Source: UBA5359 sp028699365 [NCBI: bacterium] (GTDB lineage: Bacteria > UBP13 > UBA5359). Taken from it: 5,008 bases of DNA. This document shows positions 5,000 through 5,008 of the stretch, piece by piece. Position numbers and translations under genes: made by a program. The notes under the pieces are model-generated. The model was not told the origin of the DNA, did no database searches, and saw nothing but the letters and a program-made list of their open reading frames with translations. The stretch is taken from NCBI GenBank assembly GCA_028699365.1, contig JAQVUQ010000231.1, positions 1 through 5,008 on the forward strand, written 5' to 3'. How positions within the stretch are numbered: the stretch's first letter is position 1; every line of letters starts with the position of its first letter.

Positions 5000-5008
5000 A
5001 TGGCTAAG
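5000..5008 (+). CDS. Start of a further gene in the aldolase operon (partial, 3 codons visible)
   Basis: ATG GCT AAG (Met-Ala-Lys) begins 15 bases after the aldolase stop with a ribosome binding site in front, and the window then ends. Three residues cannot identify a product. Genes in this position beside eda often encode a PfkB-type 2-keto-3-deoxygluconate kinase, a sugar-acid dehydratase or a dehydrogenase, but that is only expectation. Confidence 0.5.

Overview
The window looks like a chromosomal segment of a free-living, probably anaerobic bacterium. A Bacillota/Clostridia-type host is a reasonable guess. The grounds are strong purine-rich Shine-Dalgarno sites (such as AGGAGGG and AAGGAG), a GTG start, a near-consensus sigma-70-type promoter, and a GntR/FCD regulator next to a KDPG-type aldolase. 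None of this is decisive, and KaiC-like signalling operons also occur in Deltaproteobacteria, Chloroflexi and archaea.

Layout. Bases 1-377 hold no gene I can support: one perfect 7-bp hairpin, a weak promoter candidate, and a short open stretch joined in frame to the next gene. Bases 378-3248 are a tight three-gene plus-strand operon: a two-domain KaiC-like RecA-fold ATPase (486 aa), a stand-alone receiver protein (123 aa), and a soluble histidine kinase with a degenerate receiver at its N-terminus (346 aa). The first two genes are separated by 1 base and the last two overlap as ATGA, so co-translation is very likely. After the kinase stop come a perfect 8-bp hairpin and then a clear intrinsic terminator (3325-3375).

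A second, more AT-rich transcription unit then starts from TTGACA-N16-TATAAT (3408-3435). It encodes a FadR-type GntR/FCD regulator, then a 2-keto-3-deoxy-sugar-acid phosphate aldolase (Eda family), and at the very edge the first three codons of another gene with a good ribosome binding site. A 12-codon mini-ORF with an excellent ribosome binding site sits between regulator and aldolase and overlaps the aldolase start.

How the parts may work together. The first operon reads as a KaiC-centred signalling cassette without KaiA or KaiB: an ATP-dependent switch protein, a kinase that may sense its partner through a pseudo-receiver, and a small receiver as the likely phosphate target or relay. The second unit reads as a sugar-acid catabolic operon whose first gene is its own regulator, probably sensing a hexonate, hexuronate or keto-deoxy-sugar intermediate. 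The terminator and the change in base composition suggest two independent units. The most interesting points are the KaiC/receiver/pseudo-receiver-kinase cassette, the coupled mini-ORF before the aldolase, and the non-canonical hydrophobic residue at the aldolase's selectivity position.
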